Origin: Cognatundibacterium rivi
GTDB taxonomy: Bacteria; Pseudomonadota; Gammaproteobacteria; Burkholderiales; Burkholderiaceae_D
Length of the DNA: 64,000 bases
Direction: 5' to 3'
Assembly (NCBI RefSeq): GCF_018139565.1
Contig: NZ_JAGSPK010000004.1
Coordinates: 62,001-126,000 of the forward strand
The stretch's first letter is position 1. Each line of letters starts with the position of its first letter. The position numbers and the translations under genes are program-made. Shown one piece after another: positions 63,618-64,000 of the stretch. The notes beneath the pieces were generated by a model. That model was not told where the DNA came from. It worked only from the letters and a program-made list of their open reading frames with translations, and did no database searches.

Positions 63618-64000
63618 ATGAAAAAGCCTGAAGTCAAAAAAAGCAAACAAAACAAATCAGACGGGCAACGCGGGCAGGATGCTACCGATAACAACGAAAA
63701 GCATGAAATTCGTCCCGGTCAGTCGCTGGAGTTACTCAAAGAGCTGCACATCCTCACGCGCGATGGCAAACTGAATCAGGATAGTCGCCGCAAACTCAAG
63801 CAGGTTTATCACTTATATCAATTCATTGAGCCTTTACTGGAAAGTCTGCAAAAAGACCATGCGGATATCAGTCTGGTTGATCATGGGGCAGGGAAGTCCT
63901 ATCTCGGTTTTATTTTGTATGATCTCTTTTTTAAAGTCGGGCAATCGCAAAGCAAAGCGCATATCTACGGGATTGAAACCCGCGATGAACTGGTGCAGCG
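63618..64000 (+). CDS. class I SAM-dependent methyltransferase (Methyltransf_32-like), 3'-truncated
   Basis: The ATG at 63618 opens a frame that runs off the window; 127 codons are visible. A basic, polar N-terminus (MKKPEVKKSKQNKSDGQRG) is followed by ILTRDGKLNQDSRRKLKQV and then VDHGAGKSYLGFILYDLFF near residue 88-106, a SAM-binding motif I with a Gly-Ala-Gly-Lys core, and IYGIETRDELV where motif II's acidic residue lies. This is the pattern of a SAM methyltransferase group often annotated for RNA or unknown substrates. The rest must be seen before any closer assignment. Confidence 0.75.
   Translation, partial: MKKPEVKKSKQNKSDGQRGQDATDNNEKHEIRPGQSLELLKELHILTRDGKLNQDSRRKLKQVYHLYQFIEPLLESLQKDHADISLVDHGAGKSYLGFILYDLFFKVGQSQSKAHIYGIETRDELVQ

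Noticed and set aside
1-64000. CRISPR arrays, insertion sequences, prophage or integrase genes
   Set aside because: I found no regularly spaced repeats, transposase, integrase or phage structural genes; the only clear repeats are those listed.

Overview
The window looks like a chromosomal segment of a betaproteobacterium, most likely Burkholderiales close to Oxalobacteraceae (Undibacterium/Herminiimonas-like). I infer this from the gene repertoire: class I phaC, a MaoC-phosphotransacetylase fusion beside ackA and a second fabI, DUF1631, and a yebC-purD-hemF-nadD-rsfS-rlmH-maf-rng string. GC looks close to 50%. Nearly all of the window is coding. The gene at the left edge is probably cut, and a methyltransferase gene is cut at the right edge.

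Layout. (1) 1-12.5 kb is an accessory-rich stretch. It holds a partial unknown gene, a solitary periplasmic Cache protein, a small secreted protein, an OsmC-YcaO fusion, and two tandem paralogous DUF4157/eCIS-associated toxin-like genes that share leader and promoter but differ in their C-termini. A CrtO-like membrane protein, a membrane diguanylate cyclase, an M23 peptidase flanked by an imperfect 57-bp direct repeat, and an AT-rich orphan SIR2-type gene follow. (2) 12.6-19.1 kb carries glnS and, on the minus strand, a compact three-gene operon: TonB-dependent receptor, periplasmic ABC_sub_bind protein, and CHASE8-like-HAMP-GGDEF cyclase. (3) 19.4-29.1 kb carries dnaE, an O-antigen ligase-like gene, msbA, waaF, a Crp/Fnr regulator and a DUF808 membrane protein, so it is mainly replication and LPS assembly. 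(4) 29.2-41.7 kb has phaC divergent from a long run of genes: a TolC-type channel, YbhG/YbhF/YbhS/YbhR-like ABC exporter parts, fabI, MaoC-Pta and ackA. (5) 41.6-49.8 kb is a minus-strand housekeeping operon from yebC to rng, ending with an acyltransferase. (6) 50.1-59.2 kb has a DMT transporter, a quinone oxidoreductase with a 45-residue membrane protein, a DUF1631 protein, a DUF4136 lipoprotein, pepN and fbp. (7) 59.4-64 kb has tolA-tolB-pal-cpoB without tolQR beside it, then two identical tRNA-Lys(UUU) genes behind a consensus sigma70 promoter, and the start of a methyltransferase gene.

How the parts relate. msbA, waaF and the ligase-like gene serve lipopolysaccharide export and assembly, and the Tol-Pal genes serve envelope integrity. 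phaC, the second fabI, MaoC-Pta and AckA point to handling of acyl-CoA/acyl-phosphate overflow and storage polymer. Two diguanylate cyclases retain both a GGEEF active site and an RxxD inhibitory site, so c-di-GMP input is represented twice. The most unusual features are the DUF4157 paralog pair, the receptor/binding-protein/cyclase operon, the orphan SIR2 gene, and the basic PARK-repeat tail on RsfS.
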